This document shows positions 24,838 to 34,147 of a stretch of 64,000 bases of DNA, one piece after another. How positions within the stretch are numbered: position 1 is the first letter of the stretch; every line of letters begins with the position of its first letter. The position numbers and the translations under genes are program-made. Location: assembly GCF_004000845.1 (NCBI RefSeq), contig NZ_BIMA01000022.1, forward strand, positions 1-64,000, read 5' to 3'. This stretch comes from Paenibacillus koleovorans NBRC 103111. Its GTDB lineage: Bacteria > Bacillota > Bacilli > Paenibacillales > NBRC-103111. Under the pieces are notes generated by a model, which made no database searches, was not told the DNA's origin, and saw nothing but the letters and a program-made list of their open reading frames with translations.

Positions 24838-26602
24838 GGAAATCCCTCCTCTTTTCCACGATCCTGATCGGCATTTCCATGATGATTCGGGTCCCTTTGC
24901 CAGGGCTGCTGTTCACTTGGAGCACGAATCGATCCCCGTATAACAAAGCTAGTCGTTGTTTGACATTGGAAAACCCGATTCCGTGTCCTCGAACGCCTTG
25001 TAAGGCGGAATCGACAATGGAGATGGACTTCCCATGTCCTTCACAACTACCGTCCAATGCTTGCAAGTAAAGGGTTGCCGATTCCTCCATTCCAGCTCCG
25101 TCATCTTCAATTATGATTTCCCACCAATCTTCATGCAGGACAGTTGCCACAAATAACACCCCTCCTTCTGGAAGGACCGCTAATCCATGGAAGATTGCAT
25201 TTTCTACAATTGGCTGCAAGGTGAACTTCGGCAGCATAAGTGTTAAGGTGTATGGATCGATGTCGGAGGAAAAGTTAATTTTATCGGGATAACGGGATTG
25301 CATTAGAAAAATATATTCCAGTACAGCAGTCCATTCTTCTTCCATGGTTACCGGAGCTGGTGAATCTTCCAGCGCATACTGCAGTTGAGTAGTTAGTGAA
25401 GAGATGAGACTATCTGCGTCTTCCGATCGCTGTTCGCGTGAAGCGATACTGATCGCGTTCAAAGTATTGTACAGGAAATGAGGTCGGATTTGTGCTTGCA
25501 ATGCCCGGAAGTCCGCCTCCTGACGCTGCTTCTCGGTTCGCTGAACATCTGCGATCAACGCTTGAATGCGAATCGTCATCCGATTGAAATGGCGGGATAG
25601 CAGCCCAAGTTCATCTTTACGCTTGTCCGGCAGGATTACATCGAGACGGCCATTGCTCACCAGATCCATCGATGCGGCAATGCGGCGGATCGGTTTGCCG
25701 AAATAGATGGCTAATGTATATGCGGCCGCAATGGAAAGAAAGAGAGAAACAGTAGTTAGCCAGAACGCATATCGGACAATGCGTCCTAGCGGCTCGAGCA
25801 ATTCGGTTTCATCGATAATCCAAACCAATTGCCAGTCCAATATATTGTTGCGGCTTCGCGCCAAGAACAATTTGTTGTCCGAATCACGGATACGGATGTT
25901 CGTCCAAGACTCAGAAAACAGATCGGGCGATAAATTCTTGAGTTCGTAATGGCGAGTAAATACATTGTACCCTGAATAGTCCGAGTTACCTGTTATCGGC
26001 TCGTTATTCGGATCCAACAGCAATAATTGTCCCGGGCCCGCTTGCGAACGATTGGCCTCCAATGACGCATGCAGACTGAATAGATTTAAATCAACGACAA
26101 TGGCGATGGTGCTTCCATTGTTCGACTGAATCTTCATGATGACGGTCACCGTATGGTCGGAGACTTCATTGTAATAGGAAGTCAGCCAGGCGGGGGAGCC
26201 AATTTCACGAGAAGCCGCAAGTACTTCACGAATGTTCGGGTTGCTTTCGATCAACCAACCGTAAGGCGAGGTGCTCGAAACGACGATAGAGTCCCTCAAT
26301 ACATGGATATTGCGCACATTTGGCATGAAGAAGATCAAATTCTGATTCAGCCAGGGAGCAAGCTCCTCGTCCCGATCCTCTCTGATTCGTGTATCGTTCG
26401 CGATGGACAAGATGAAATTCTGCACACTCTTTAAGTTGAGCTGCAAGTATTCTTCCGTTTGCCGAACCATTTGTTTGGCATTTTCGGTCTGTACCGTATA
26501 CAGCGTTTTGGAGGCATGGCTATAGAAAAGCCACCCAAGCAATAGAATAATGCACTCGACGAGTACGAACGAGAACCAGAACACTTTTTTCGCGATGCTC
26601 AT
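24815..26602 (-). CDS. YesM-like sensor histidine kinase
   Basis: 595 residues. Membrane helices near residues 7-30 and 265-290 enclose a long extracellular sensor region; a HAMP segment follows (GKPIRRIAASMDLVSNGRL), then the His_kinase domain with RPHFLYNTLNAIS (phosphorylated His near 374) and a HATPase with N and G boxes (VENAIFHG, GVRGHGIGFSNVKQRL). This kinase type pairs with YesN regulators and commonly senses sugars or binding-protein complexes. It is divergent from a sugar ABC and sulfatase operon, which it very likely controls. No ribosome site is visible before the ATG; see the promoter entry. Confidence 0.9.
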   Translation of the reverse strand: MSIAKKVFWFSFVLVECIILLLGWLFYSHASKTLYTVQTENAKQMVRQTEEYLQLNLKSVQNFILSIANDTRIREDRDEELAPWLNQNLIFFMPNVRNIHVLRDSIVVSSTSPYGWLIESNPNIREVLAASREIGSPAWLTSYYNEVSDHTVTVIMKIQSNNGSTIAIVVDLNLFSLHASLEANRSQAGPGQLLLLDPNNEPITGNSDYSGYNVFTRHYELKNLSPDLFSESWTNIRIRDSDNKLFLARSRNNILDWQLVWIIDETELLEPLGRIVRYAFWLTTVSLFLSIAAAYTLAIYFGKPIRRIAASMDLVSNGRLDVILPDKRKDELGLLSRHFNRMTIRIQALIADVQRTEKQRQEADFRALQAQIRPHFLYNTLNAISIASREQRSEDADSLISSLTTQLQYALEDSPAPVTMEEEWTAVLEYIFLMQSRYPDKINFSSDIDPYTLTLMLPKFTLQPIVENAIFHGLAVLPEGGVLFVATVLHEDWWEIIIEDDGAGMEESATLYLQALDGSCEGHGKSISIVDSALQGVRGHGIGFSNVKQRLALLYGDRFVLQVNSSPGKGTRIIMEMPIRIVEKRRDFHAQSHDS

Positions 26603-26608
26603 AATTCG

Positions 26609-26637
26609 ATTATAGTTCTTTTTATTTTACATGCCCA
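26609..26637 (-). promoter_or_regulatory. Possible promoter giving a leaderless kinase mRNA
   Basis: On the minus strand TGGGCA (26637-26632) and TATAAT (26614-26609) are 17 bases apart, and only six bases separate the -10 from the ATG. Transcription would start at or next to the A of the start codon. No Shine-Dalgarno sequence is present. Confidence 0.4.
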
Positions 26638-26780
26638 TACAGAAATCATATATTCATGGCGAATATGATGATTTCATGCCTAAGCGGATAGGCTGGTACT
26701 CAAGGATCAAGATATACTGATTTCAACCTGAACACGGCATACCGTTTCGGGAAACTAGCAAAGATAAGGGTGAATTTGAG

Positions 26781-28409
26781 ATGGGATTTAGAAAAAAACA
26801 CGCTTTTGCAGCAATCGCTATTGCATTTTGTGTTCTCGTATCCGCTTGTTCCAAAACTGGCTCGTCTAGCGATTCCGCTCCGACTGCAACCTCTGTTCCC
26901 GCGACATCCAATCCGTCGGAGAAGAAAGCGAGCAGCGACGATCCGTCTATCAAACGCAAGATTGAATTTATTAAGCCCTTCTCCGGCAAACTCAATGATC
27001 AATTTCTTGCGGACAATCCGCTGAAAACCAAGCTTGAGCAAGAGCTCAATATTGATCTGAAAGCCAATCTGGTACCCGGAGCTTACGATGCTTATATGCA
27101 GAAATTGAATACATTGATTGCCTCTGGATCCTTGCCTGATCTCGTCTATTTGAATCGCAGCGACCTCGTACGTTTTGTCAAGCAGGGTGTCTTGCTGCCG
27201 ATCGATGAAGCGCTTGCCCAAGTGCCCGATTTGCAAAATTCAAGAACCAAAGAAGCTTGGACACTGACGAATGTGGCTAATAAAACATACGGAGTTTCCA
27301 GAGTGTCCCAGGGCGGTGCGGCGAACGGTTCCTATATTCGTCAAGATTGGCTGGATAAACTCGGGCTCCAGATTCCCAAGACGACAGACGATTTACTTAA
27401 GGTGTTGACAGCATTTTCGGCGAATGATCCCGATGGGAACGGCAAGGCCGATACATACGGCTATAGTGCTTACGGGTTTGGTGTCAACGCGCAAAGCATG
27501 ATCGGCAATGCCTTCGGACTGCCTTCGTTGGGTATTACGGAGACCGGTGTACCGGAGGATTGGATCGATGCGCAAGGAAAGCTGCATTTCGGACCCATCT
27601 CTCCGGAGTACAAGCAATATTTGACCTATATGAAAAAATTGGTGGATAGCAAAGCAATCGATCCGGATATTGTTACGAACACGCTGCAGATCTCGCAGCA
27701 GAAGATGATTCAGGGTCAAGTCGGGTTTGTATCCATGCCGAATCCGCAGAATTGGATGTTTGGAGCTGCCACGCTGCAGAAACAAATTACGGCAGCCAGC
27801 CCATCTGCCAAATGGGTTTATGTCGAACCGGTTAAGGGACCGACTGGATTGTCCGGCAATGGTTCAGGAAGCCTGTCTGCGCCGTTCATGTATGCCGTAA
27901 CCAAAAATGCGGCATCAGAACCGGGCAAGGTGGAACGGATTCTGAAATTGATTGACTATCTCGACTCCCGCGAGCAGGGGAAGCCGGGCAGCGAGATAAT
28001 CAAATACGGGATAGACGGTGTCGATAACGAGCGTGTGAACGGCAAGGTCATAAAAGTTACAAGACCTGATGAAGTATTGCAGTACACATCCACGTACGAG
28101 CTTACTGGATTGTTTCCGAGTATCGATAAGTTGAAGATCTCCTGGAATGAAGCGGATATCGCGATGTACCAGAAGGTGCTGGATCACAATTCGAGAGGTC
28201 ACACGATCGCGAACAATTACTACAGCACGCTTTCTTTTACTTATGACGGCAGCAAATATGTGCAGGAAATGGCATTGAAATTTATATATGGCAGAGAAGA
28301 TTTGGCTGCATGGGACGATTACGTCAAAACCTTGAATGAACGGTACAAATATCAGGATGTTCAAGAGCAGCGCAAGCTGCAGCTGCAAGAAGCCGGATTG
28401 ATCAAATAG
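26781..28409 (+). CDS. Sugar ABC transporter substrate-binding lipoprotein
   Basis: 542 residues. Lipoprotein signal peptide with SAC and Cys23, then a Ser/Pro-rich tether. A calcium-loop-like NDPDGNGKADTYG lies near residue 215, as in the other LplA-like binding proteins of this window. AAGGGTGA precedes the ATG. It is the first gene of a plus-strand operon with an FAD oxidoreductase, two permeases and two sulfatases, and is divergent from the YesM-like kinase. It should bind the (possibly sulfated) oligosaccharide that this locus handles, outside the membrane. A TATACT at 26713-26718 may be its -10 box. Confidence 0.9.
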   Translation: MGFRKKHAFAAIAIAFCVLVSACSKTGSSSDSAPTATSVPATSNPSEKKASSDDPSIKRKIEFIKPFSGKLNDQFLADNPLKTKLEQELNIDLKANLVPGAYDAYMQKLNTLIASGSLPDLVYLNRSDLVRFVKQGVLLPIDEALAQVPDLQNSRTKEAWTLTNVANKTYGVSRVSQGGAANGSYIRQDWLDKLGLQIPKTTDDLLKVLTAFSANDPDGNGKADTYGYSAYGFGVNAQSMIGNAFGLPSLGITETGVPEDWIDAQGKLHFGPISPEYKQYLTYMKKLVDSKAIDPDIVTNTLQISQQKMIQGQVGFVSMPNPQNWMFGAATLQKQITAASPSAKWVYVEPVKGPTGLSGNGSGSLSAPFMYAVTKNAASEPGKVERILKLIDYLDSREQGKPGSEIIKYGIDGVDNERVNGKVIKVTRPDEVLQYTSTYELTGLFPSIDKLKISWNEADIAMYQKVLDHNSRGHTIANNYYSTLSFTYDGSKYVQEMALKFIYGREDLAAWDDYVKTLNERYKYQDVQEQRKLQLQEAGLIK

Positions 28410-28446
28410 TGCCGGTGTCCACTATAAAGGGATCAGAGGTGACAGG

Positions 28447-30708
28447 TTGAGAAAGGAAACCGTTCAGTCAGAAATTACAGTCGTGGGCGGAGGATTGGCC
28501 GGAGTTTGCGCAGCGATTGCCGCAGCGCGTACCGGCCAAACGGTTTCGCTGGTTCAGAACCGACCTGTGCTTGGCGGCAACTCCAGCAGTGAGGTTCGCG
28601 TGTGGGTGAGCGGAGCGAACGCTGCAGGAACCCATCGCTACGCTCGCGAGACAGGAATTATTGGCGAAATGCTGGTTGAGAATCAATATTGCAATCCCGA
28701 TGGAAATCCGTATTACTGGGATTTGGTTTTGCTGGAGAAAGTACGCGCCGAACCTCACATTCGGTTATTTCTGAATACGGATGTGCATGAAGTGGAGGCG
28801 GATGGGGGAGAGGATCGGCGCGACATCCGCAGCGTTCAGGGCTGGATGTCCGGATCAGAGCGGCAAATCCGTTTCGAGAGCAGGATATATGTGGATTGTA
28901 CGGGCGATGGGCTCATCGGTTTCTTGGCAGGAGCACGTTATCGCCTCGGCCGGGAAGCAAGGGAAGAATTCGGCGAGCCGTGGGCTCCCGAGGCTGCGGA
29001 CGGCATTACGCTCGGCAGCACAATCCTCTTCTATACCAGGGATGCGGGACATCCTGTAAAGTATATTCCTCCGAGCTTCGCCAGGGACATTGCCCGGACA
29101 TCCATTCCGTTGCGAAGAGTCATACGCACCGGGCAGTCGGGCTGCTTCTACTGGTGGATCGAATGGGGAGGAGAGCTGGACACCGTTCATGACAACGAAC
29201 GGATCCGGGACGAGTTATGGTCGGTTATCTACGGCATTTGGGACTATATTAAAAATTCCGGACTGTTCGATGCGGCCCATTTAACGCTGGAATGGGTAGG
29301 CTCTGTTCCCGGAAAACGTGAATATCGCCGTTTTGTCGGCGACAGGCTGCTAACACAGCATGATATCATGGAGCAAACGGAATTTGAAGATCGCATCGCC
29401 TTCGGCGGATGGTCGATCGACCTGCATCCACCAGAAGGCGTGTATGCGGCGGCGAACGGTTCGAAGCATCTGTATTCCGATGGTATATATCATATTCCCT
29501 TTCGCTCGTTGTACTCGATTAATGTCGCTAATATGTTGATGGCGGGACGAAACATTAGCGCAAGTCACATTGCCTTCGGAACGACAAGAGTGATGGCAAC
29601 CTGCGGTGCGATGGGAGAAGCCGCGGGAGTAGCGGCAGCATTGTGCGTGCAGTTGGGAGTAACTCTAAGGCATCTGTACACCGGACATCTGTCAAGGCTG
29701 CAGCAGGAACTGCTTCGCCAGGATGCGGCCTTGATTGGAATTCGTAATGAAGATCCGCTTGATTGGGCCCGCTATGCGGCAGTTTCCTCTTCCGGGGCGT
29801 TGACGGCAATTGCAATCGATAAACCGGCCGAACAACAACCGCTCCATACGGATGCCGGTCTGCTGTTCCCCGTCGACCCCACGCTGGCCGGGCTGGAACT
29901 GCTGATAGATGCGACTGCGGATACAGTCCTGGAGTTGGAGCTTTGGAATACGGGGAGGGAAGAGAATTATGTCCCGCATACAAAGTTGGATCATCGCTCG
30001 ATTGCCGTGAAAGCAGGCGGTCTTCAATGGATCAAGGCCGACTTTAACTGGCAACCCGAACAGCCGCAAAATGCATTTGTCATAATCAAAGCGAACCAGT
30101 CAGTGGCGCTTTGGGTAGCGGAAACTCCGTTATTCGGGGTGCTTGGATTTGTAAAAAAACCGGAGGTGCAGCCTGTCCAATTAGATGCGGATTCCTTCAG
30201 AATGCAGCTAGTAAAAATATGGTCAATGCGAAAGCCCGTGCGGCATCCTTACTGTTTCCGCTTATCGGGAACTTCACAAGCGTATGCTGCGGAAAAAGCG
30301 ATCGACGGGTATCATCGACCGTTCGGAGGCCCGCACTTGTGGATATCCGAGCCCATTCGCGGGTATACCGGAGCTTGGCTTGCGTTAACTTGGGAGCAGC
30401 CCGTGCTAATTTCGGAAGTTCACCTCACATGGAACGATGATGTAAATGAATATTTGGTCAATCTGCACTTTCTGAAGACACCGTTTGATAGGATGCCCGA
30501 GCTTGCGTCAGATTACAGGTTGGAAGCCTTCATCCGCGGTCAATGGCAAGTATTGCATCGGGAGAACAAGAATCGCAAACGCAAGAGAATCCATCGTTTC
30601 TCAGCAGTGGAAACCGGCAATATGAGGGTCGTCATCGAACAGACGAATGGGGCTCCCCGGGCCGAGCTGGTCGAAATCCGCGTTTACGGCAACACGCATC
30701 ATGAGTAA
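28447..30708 (+). CDS. FAD-dependent oxidoreductase with C-terminal beta-sandwich domain
   Basis: 753 residues, starting at a TTG 6 bases after AGAGGTGA. The dinucleotide-binding motif VVGGGLAGVCAAIAAAR lies at residues 11-27, followed by PVLGGNSSSEV and a second FAD contact near residue 355 (NMLMAGRNISASH), matching the FAD_oxidored family common in polysaccharide loci. Residues 440-570 and about 590-750 look like carbohydrate-binding or discoidin-like beta domains (AEKAIDGYHRP, then VVIEQTNGAPRAELVEIRVYG). No signal peptide is seen, so it is cytoplasmic. It probably oxidises a sugar or sugar-derived hydroxyl in the pathway; the substrate is unknown. Confidence 0.82.
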   Translation: MRKETVQSEITVVGGGLAGVCAAIAAARTGQTVSLVQNRPVLGGNSSSEVRVWVSGANAAGTHRYARETGIIGEMLVENQYCNPDGNPYYWDLVLLEKVRAEPHIRLFLNTDVHEVEADGGEDRRDIRSVQGWMSGSERQIRFESRIYVDCTGDGLIGFLAGARYRLGREAREEFGEPWAPEAADGITLGSTILFYTRDAGHPVKYIPPSFARDIARTSIPLRRVIRTGQSGCFYWWIEWGGELDTVHDNERIRDELWSVIYGIWDYIKNSGLFDAAHLTLEWVGSVPGKREYRRFVGDRLLTQHDIMEQTEFEDRIAFGGWSIDLHPPEGVYAAANGSKHLYSDGIYHIPFRSLYSINVANMLMAGRNISASHIAFGTTRVMATCGAMGEAAGVAAALCVQLGVTLRHLYTGHLSRLQQELLRQDAALIGIRNEDPLDWARYAAVSSSGALTAIAIDKPAEQQPLHTDAGLLFPVDPTLAGLELLIDATADTVLELELWNTGREENYVPHTKLDHRSIAVKAGGLQWIKADFNWQPEQPQNAFVIIKANQSVALWVAETPLFGVLGFVKKPEVQPVQLDADSFRMQLVKIWSMRKPVRHPYCFRLSGTSQAYAAEKAIDGYHRPFGGPHLWISEPIRGYTGAWLALTWEQPVLISEVHLTWNDDVNEYLVNLHFLKTPFDRMPELASDYRLEAFIRGQWQVLHRENKNRKRKRIHRFSAVETGNMRVVIEQTNGAPRAELVEIRVYGNTHHE

Positions 30709-30733
30709 TGGAAGGATAGGAGGCTGTATTACG

Positions 30734-31648
30734 ATGCGTAGTGGTCCAGCTTGGATTCGTCACGTGCGTCAGTACAAAGTACGTCTTGCTTTTATCGCTG
30801 TCGTGCTCGCTTATTTCGCGGTTTACAAATATGGTCCCATGTATGGGCTGATTATTGCCTTTCAGGATTATCAGATCGGAGCGGGTTTTACCGAGAGCCC
30901 CTGGGTCGGATTGGAGCATTTCCGCAGCTTCTTGGAAAATCCTGATTTTACAAGAGTTTTTTGGAATACGGCATTGATAAGCGCTTATCGCATCGCTTTT
31001 GGATTTTTTCCTCCAGTTGTGCTGGCGCTGCTGCTCAATGAAGTCATGCATCGGACTTATCAAAGATGGATTCAGACTCTTACATATTTGCCCCATTTTT
31101 TATCATGGGTCATTATTTACGGGATGGCCTTCGCTTTCCTCTCGGAGGGCCGGGGATTGGTAAACGAATGGATTCGAGGATGGGGAGGGCAGTCCATCAA
31201 CTTCTTGACCTCCGAGGCATGGTTTCGCTCCCTGCTTGTGATCTCAGATATTTGGAAGGATACGGGATGGGGCGCGATCATATATTTGGCGGCGATTTTC
31301 GGCATCAACCCGCAGTTGTATGAAGCCGCAATCACGGACGGTGCAGGCCGTTGGCGGCAAATCTGGCATATTACGTTGCCGGGTATTGCTCCTGTCATCA
31401 TCCTGTTGTTTATACTGCGTCTTGGTCATGTGCTCGATGCAGGGATGGAGCAGGTACTTGTTTTTTACAACCCGCTAGTATATTCAGTGGGAGATATATT
31501 AGACACCTGGGCGTACCGAATGGGCATCTTGGAAGGACGGTTTAGCTTGGCGGCTGCAGTAGGGCTCTTTAAGTCAGTGGTCGGTTTGCTTCTGGTTTTT
31601 GCGGCAAACCGCTTGGCTAATCGATGGGGAGACGGCGGGATATGGTAA
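30734..31648 (+). CDS. ABC sugar transporter permease, LplB type
   Basis: 304 residues from the ATG 11 bases after TAGGAGG; earlier in-frame codons lie before that site. Six membrane helices and the conserved EAA loop (YEAAITDGAGRWRQIWHITLP near residue 196) identify a binding-protein-dependent permease of the LplB/YtcP system. It pairs with the following YtcP-type permease and the binding protein at 26781. No ATPase gene is present, as usual for these systems, which share an MsmX-type ATPase encoded elsewhere. Confidence 0.92.
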   Translation: MRSGPAWIRHVRQYKVRLAFIAVVLAYFAVYKYGPMYGLIIAFQDYQIGAGFTESPWVGLEHFRSFLENPDFTRVFWNTALISAYRIAFGFFPPVVLALLLNEVMHRTYQRWIQTLTYLPHFLSWVIIYGMAFAFLSEGRGLVNEWIRGWGGQSINFLTSEAWFRSLLVISDIWKDTGWGAIIYLAAIFGINPQLYEAAITDGAGRWRQIWHITLPGIAPVIILLFILRLGHVLDAGMEQVLVFYNPLVYSVGDILDTWAYRMGILEGRFSLAAAVGLFKSVVGLLLVFAANRLANRWGDGGIW

Positions 31649-31659
31649 GGGGAGATGAG

Positions 31660-32532
31660 ATGGTACGTTATTCGCGGTCATTTAGCAGCCGGTTTGTGAC
31701 CCTATTGCTCTATTTCCTGTTGGGTGTGCTGGGGGCTTTGTGTCTGCTTCCGTTCTGGTACATCCTTTCTGTATCGTTGACTCCGTATACGGAAGTTCTG
31801 AAGCACGGCGGGTTTTTATTGTTCCCACGCCAGTTGACATGGCAAGCATACCATGAAGTCTTATTCGAATCCGCATTGCCCCATGCGTTTCGCAACACGC
31901 TATTCATTACGTTGGCTGGAACGGCGCTCAGTCTTGCGTTTACGATTATGGGCGCATTTGCACTGGCCAAGAAGGAGCTTCCCTTACGTCGAGCGTTTAT
32001 GCTGATCATTGTTTTTACCATGCTGTTTAATGGCGGCATTATCCCTACCTACTTAATTGTCAAGCAAACGGGGCTGCTCGATAGTTTGTGGTCATTGATC
32101 ATCCCCGTTCTGGTTAGCCCGTTCAATTTGTTTATCGTAAAAGCATTCTTTGAACAAATGCCCGAAGAGCTGGAAGATGCATCGATTATGGATGGCGTTG
32201 GCGAAGCCGGTTATTTGACGAGAATCGTGCTGCCTCTTTCTTTGCCCGTAATAGCAACAATCAGCTTGTTTTATGCAGTCGGTTATTGGAATAGCTACTT
32301 TCACGCCATTCTGTATTTAAATCAATCCGATCTTTATCCGCTGCAGGTCGTGTTGCGGCAGATGATTGCCACACCCGACCCGATGCATGCGTCCGACATG
32401 GAATCGGTCATTCCGCCGGAAACGATGAAAATGGCGGCCGTCGTCATTGCGACACTGCCAATCCTCGCGGTTTATCCGATGCTGCAAAAATATTTTGTTA
32501 AAGGTGCCACACTTGGAGCGATAAAAGGATAA
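31660..32532 (+). CDS. ABC sugar transporter permease, YtcP type
   Basis: 290 residues; the ATG follows AAGGGGAG, 11 bases after the previous stop. Six helices and an EAA loop (LEDASIMDGVGEAGYLTRIV near 170) are visible, and it ends with LQKYFVKGATLGAIKG, the standard end of YtcP permeases. It forms the heterodimeric channel with the preceding gene product. Compare the paralogue at 47223-48086. Confidence 0.92.
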   Translation: MVRYSRSFSSRFVTLLLYFLLGVLGALCLLPFWYILSVSLTPYTEVLKHGGFLLFPRQLTWQAYHEVLFESALPHAFRNTLFITLAGTALSLAFTIMGAFALAKKELPLRRAFMLIIVFTMLFNGGIIPTYLIVKQTGLLDSLWSLIIPVLVSPFNLFIVKAFFEQMPEELEDASIMDGVGEAGYLTRIVLPLSLPVIATISLFYAVGYWNSYFHAILYLNQSDLYPLQVVLRQMIATPDPMHASDMESVIPPETMKMAAVVIATLPILAVYPMLQKYFVKGATLGAIKG

Positions 32533-32587
32533 TTTTCTTGCGTCTTGCGTTTTTACAAAGTAATTTATTTTCGAAGGCGGGGTTCAC

Positions 32588-34147
32588 ATGATGGCGGAAA
32601 AAAGATCCAACCTCTTGTTTGTGATGGTGGACCAATGGCACGCAGGATGTCTGGGTGCTGCCGGTGGATTTGTCAGTACACCGCATCTGGATCGGCTGGC
32701 GGGGGAAGGGATTCGCTTTACAAAAGCGTATTGCAACGCTCCCGTATGCGGTCCTTCCCGAGTGAGCTTCATGACGGGACAATACCCGCGGACCCACCGT
32801 ATTCAAGGCAATAACATTTTTGCAATGGATGACCGGAATGACGACATTCTGCCCGTCGTGTTTCGCAAGCACGGTTATGAAACGGCGATTATCGGCAAAG
32901 CCCATCTCATCGATCGTTGGAATCGTGCAGGCTTCGAGTATATCCGGTATAGCGACTTTTGTGATGCCGACCGGTCCGATCCATTGTCCAGCCATTATTT
33001 CCGGCACCTTGTCGATAAAGGGCTCGGCGATTTGTACGATCAAGGCGCATTGCCTTCGGGCCATCCGGGAGCAAGCTTTCGGGGATTCGTCTCGGATATT
33101 CCCGAAGCGTATTCCCTCGAGACCTGGACGGGGGATGAAGCTGTCCGTTTTCTGGACAATCGCGACCGAAGCCGTCCGTTCATGCTACACCTAAGCTTTC
33201 AACGTCCCCACGAGCCGTTAACCGTTCCGATTGACGGAGGTTTGTTGTACGATCCGTTCGGGATTCCATTACCGGACAATGCGGAAGACTTGTTTGCCTA
33301 CCGGTTTGCGGGCAAGCCTGCGAAAGCCGTATCGCACATTGCGACGCCTCAAGGTTGTCCGTATGTACCGGAAAGCGAGGCCGATTTGCGGCGGCAACTT
33401 GCATTCTATTACAGTCTGATTACCCGCATCGATGCACAGATCGGCAGGGTCATGGAATCGCTCCGTAGGACGGGGGAGGACGACAACACGATCATCGTAT
33501 TTGTTGCCGACCATGGCGATTTTGCCGGCGAGCATGGGCTGATTCTGAAGAATCTCGGCATCTATGAATCGATTCATCGTATTCCGTTACTGCTTCGCTA
33601 CCCTGGTTGCCCGAGAGACGAACGGATAAGCGGGTTGGTGGAAAGTGTGGATCTCTATCCGACGCTGGGCCGATTATGCGGCATACCAGTGCCTGACTCG
33701 GTGGAAGGCGTCGATATGGGGCCGATGATTAAAGGTGAGTCGGTCGGCAAGAAAAGCGTCTATTGCGAATGGTTCCCTCCAGGCGGATCGGATAAAGTAT
33801 TGGCAATCCGGTCGGTGGAATATCGACTTGTCTTCGATGCGGATTCTGGGGAAGGCGAATTGTACGACATGCAAACCGATCCGGGCGAGATTCACAATCT
33901 GTTTGGCAAACCGGAGCATCTGGCGATTCAGGCGGAACTTATGCAGACACTTTTAACGTATATTTCACGTTTCCAAGTACGGTCATCGTTTCTGTCAGAC
34001 GAACAAACCGCTCATTTCAGCCGCAACGATATGACGACTATGCTGCATAAACGTCGTCTGAGCTGGAGCAAGCTGGAACCGCTGTACGCGGAACGATTAC
34101 AAGGCTCTGTAACGGCAGGCGCACACAGCAAACGGGAAGGTGGGTGA
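32588..34147 (+). CDS. Sulfatase, Cys type (first of pair)
   Basis: 519 residues. The formylglycine motif CGPSR at residues 54-58 marks a type I sulfatase whose Cys54 must be converted to formylglycine. Metal ligands are seen in MVDQWH near the N terminus and in VADHGDFAGEHG near residue 300. No signal peptide is present, so it acts on imported sugar in the cytoplasm, consistent with its place after two ABC permeases. GAAGGCGGGG precedes the ATG. It removes sulfate esters, or possibly phosphonate or phosphate esters, since the family is promiscuous. No formylglycine-generating enzyme is encoded in this window. Confidence 0.9.
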   Translation: MMAEKRSNLLFVMVDQWHAGCLGAAGGFVSTPHLDRLAGEGIRFTKAYCNAPVCGPSRVSFMTGQYPRTHRIQGNNIFAMDDRNDDILPVVFRKHGYETAIIGKAHLIDRWNRAGFEYIRYSDFCDADRSDPLSSHYFRHLVDKGLGDLYDQGALPSGHPGASFRGFVSDIPEAYSLETWTGDEAVRFLDNRDRSRPFMLHLSFQRPHEPLTVPIDGGLLYDPFGIPLPDNAEDLFAYRFAGKPAKAVSHIATPQGCPYVPESEADLRRQLAFYYSLITRIDAQIGRVMESLRRTGEDDNTIIVFVADHGDFAGEHGLILKNLGIYESIHRIPLLLRYPGCPRDERISGLVESVDLYPTLGRLCGIPVPDSVEGVDMGPMIKGESVGKKSVYCEWFPPGGSDKVLAIRSVEYRLVFDADSGEGELYDMQTDPGEIHNLFGKPEHLAIQAELMQTLLTYISRFQVRSSFLSDEQTAHFSRNDMTTMLHKRRLSWSKLEPLYAERLQGSVTAGAHSKREGG

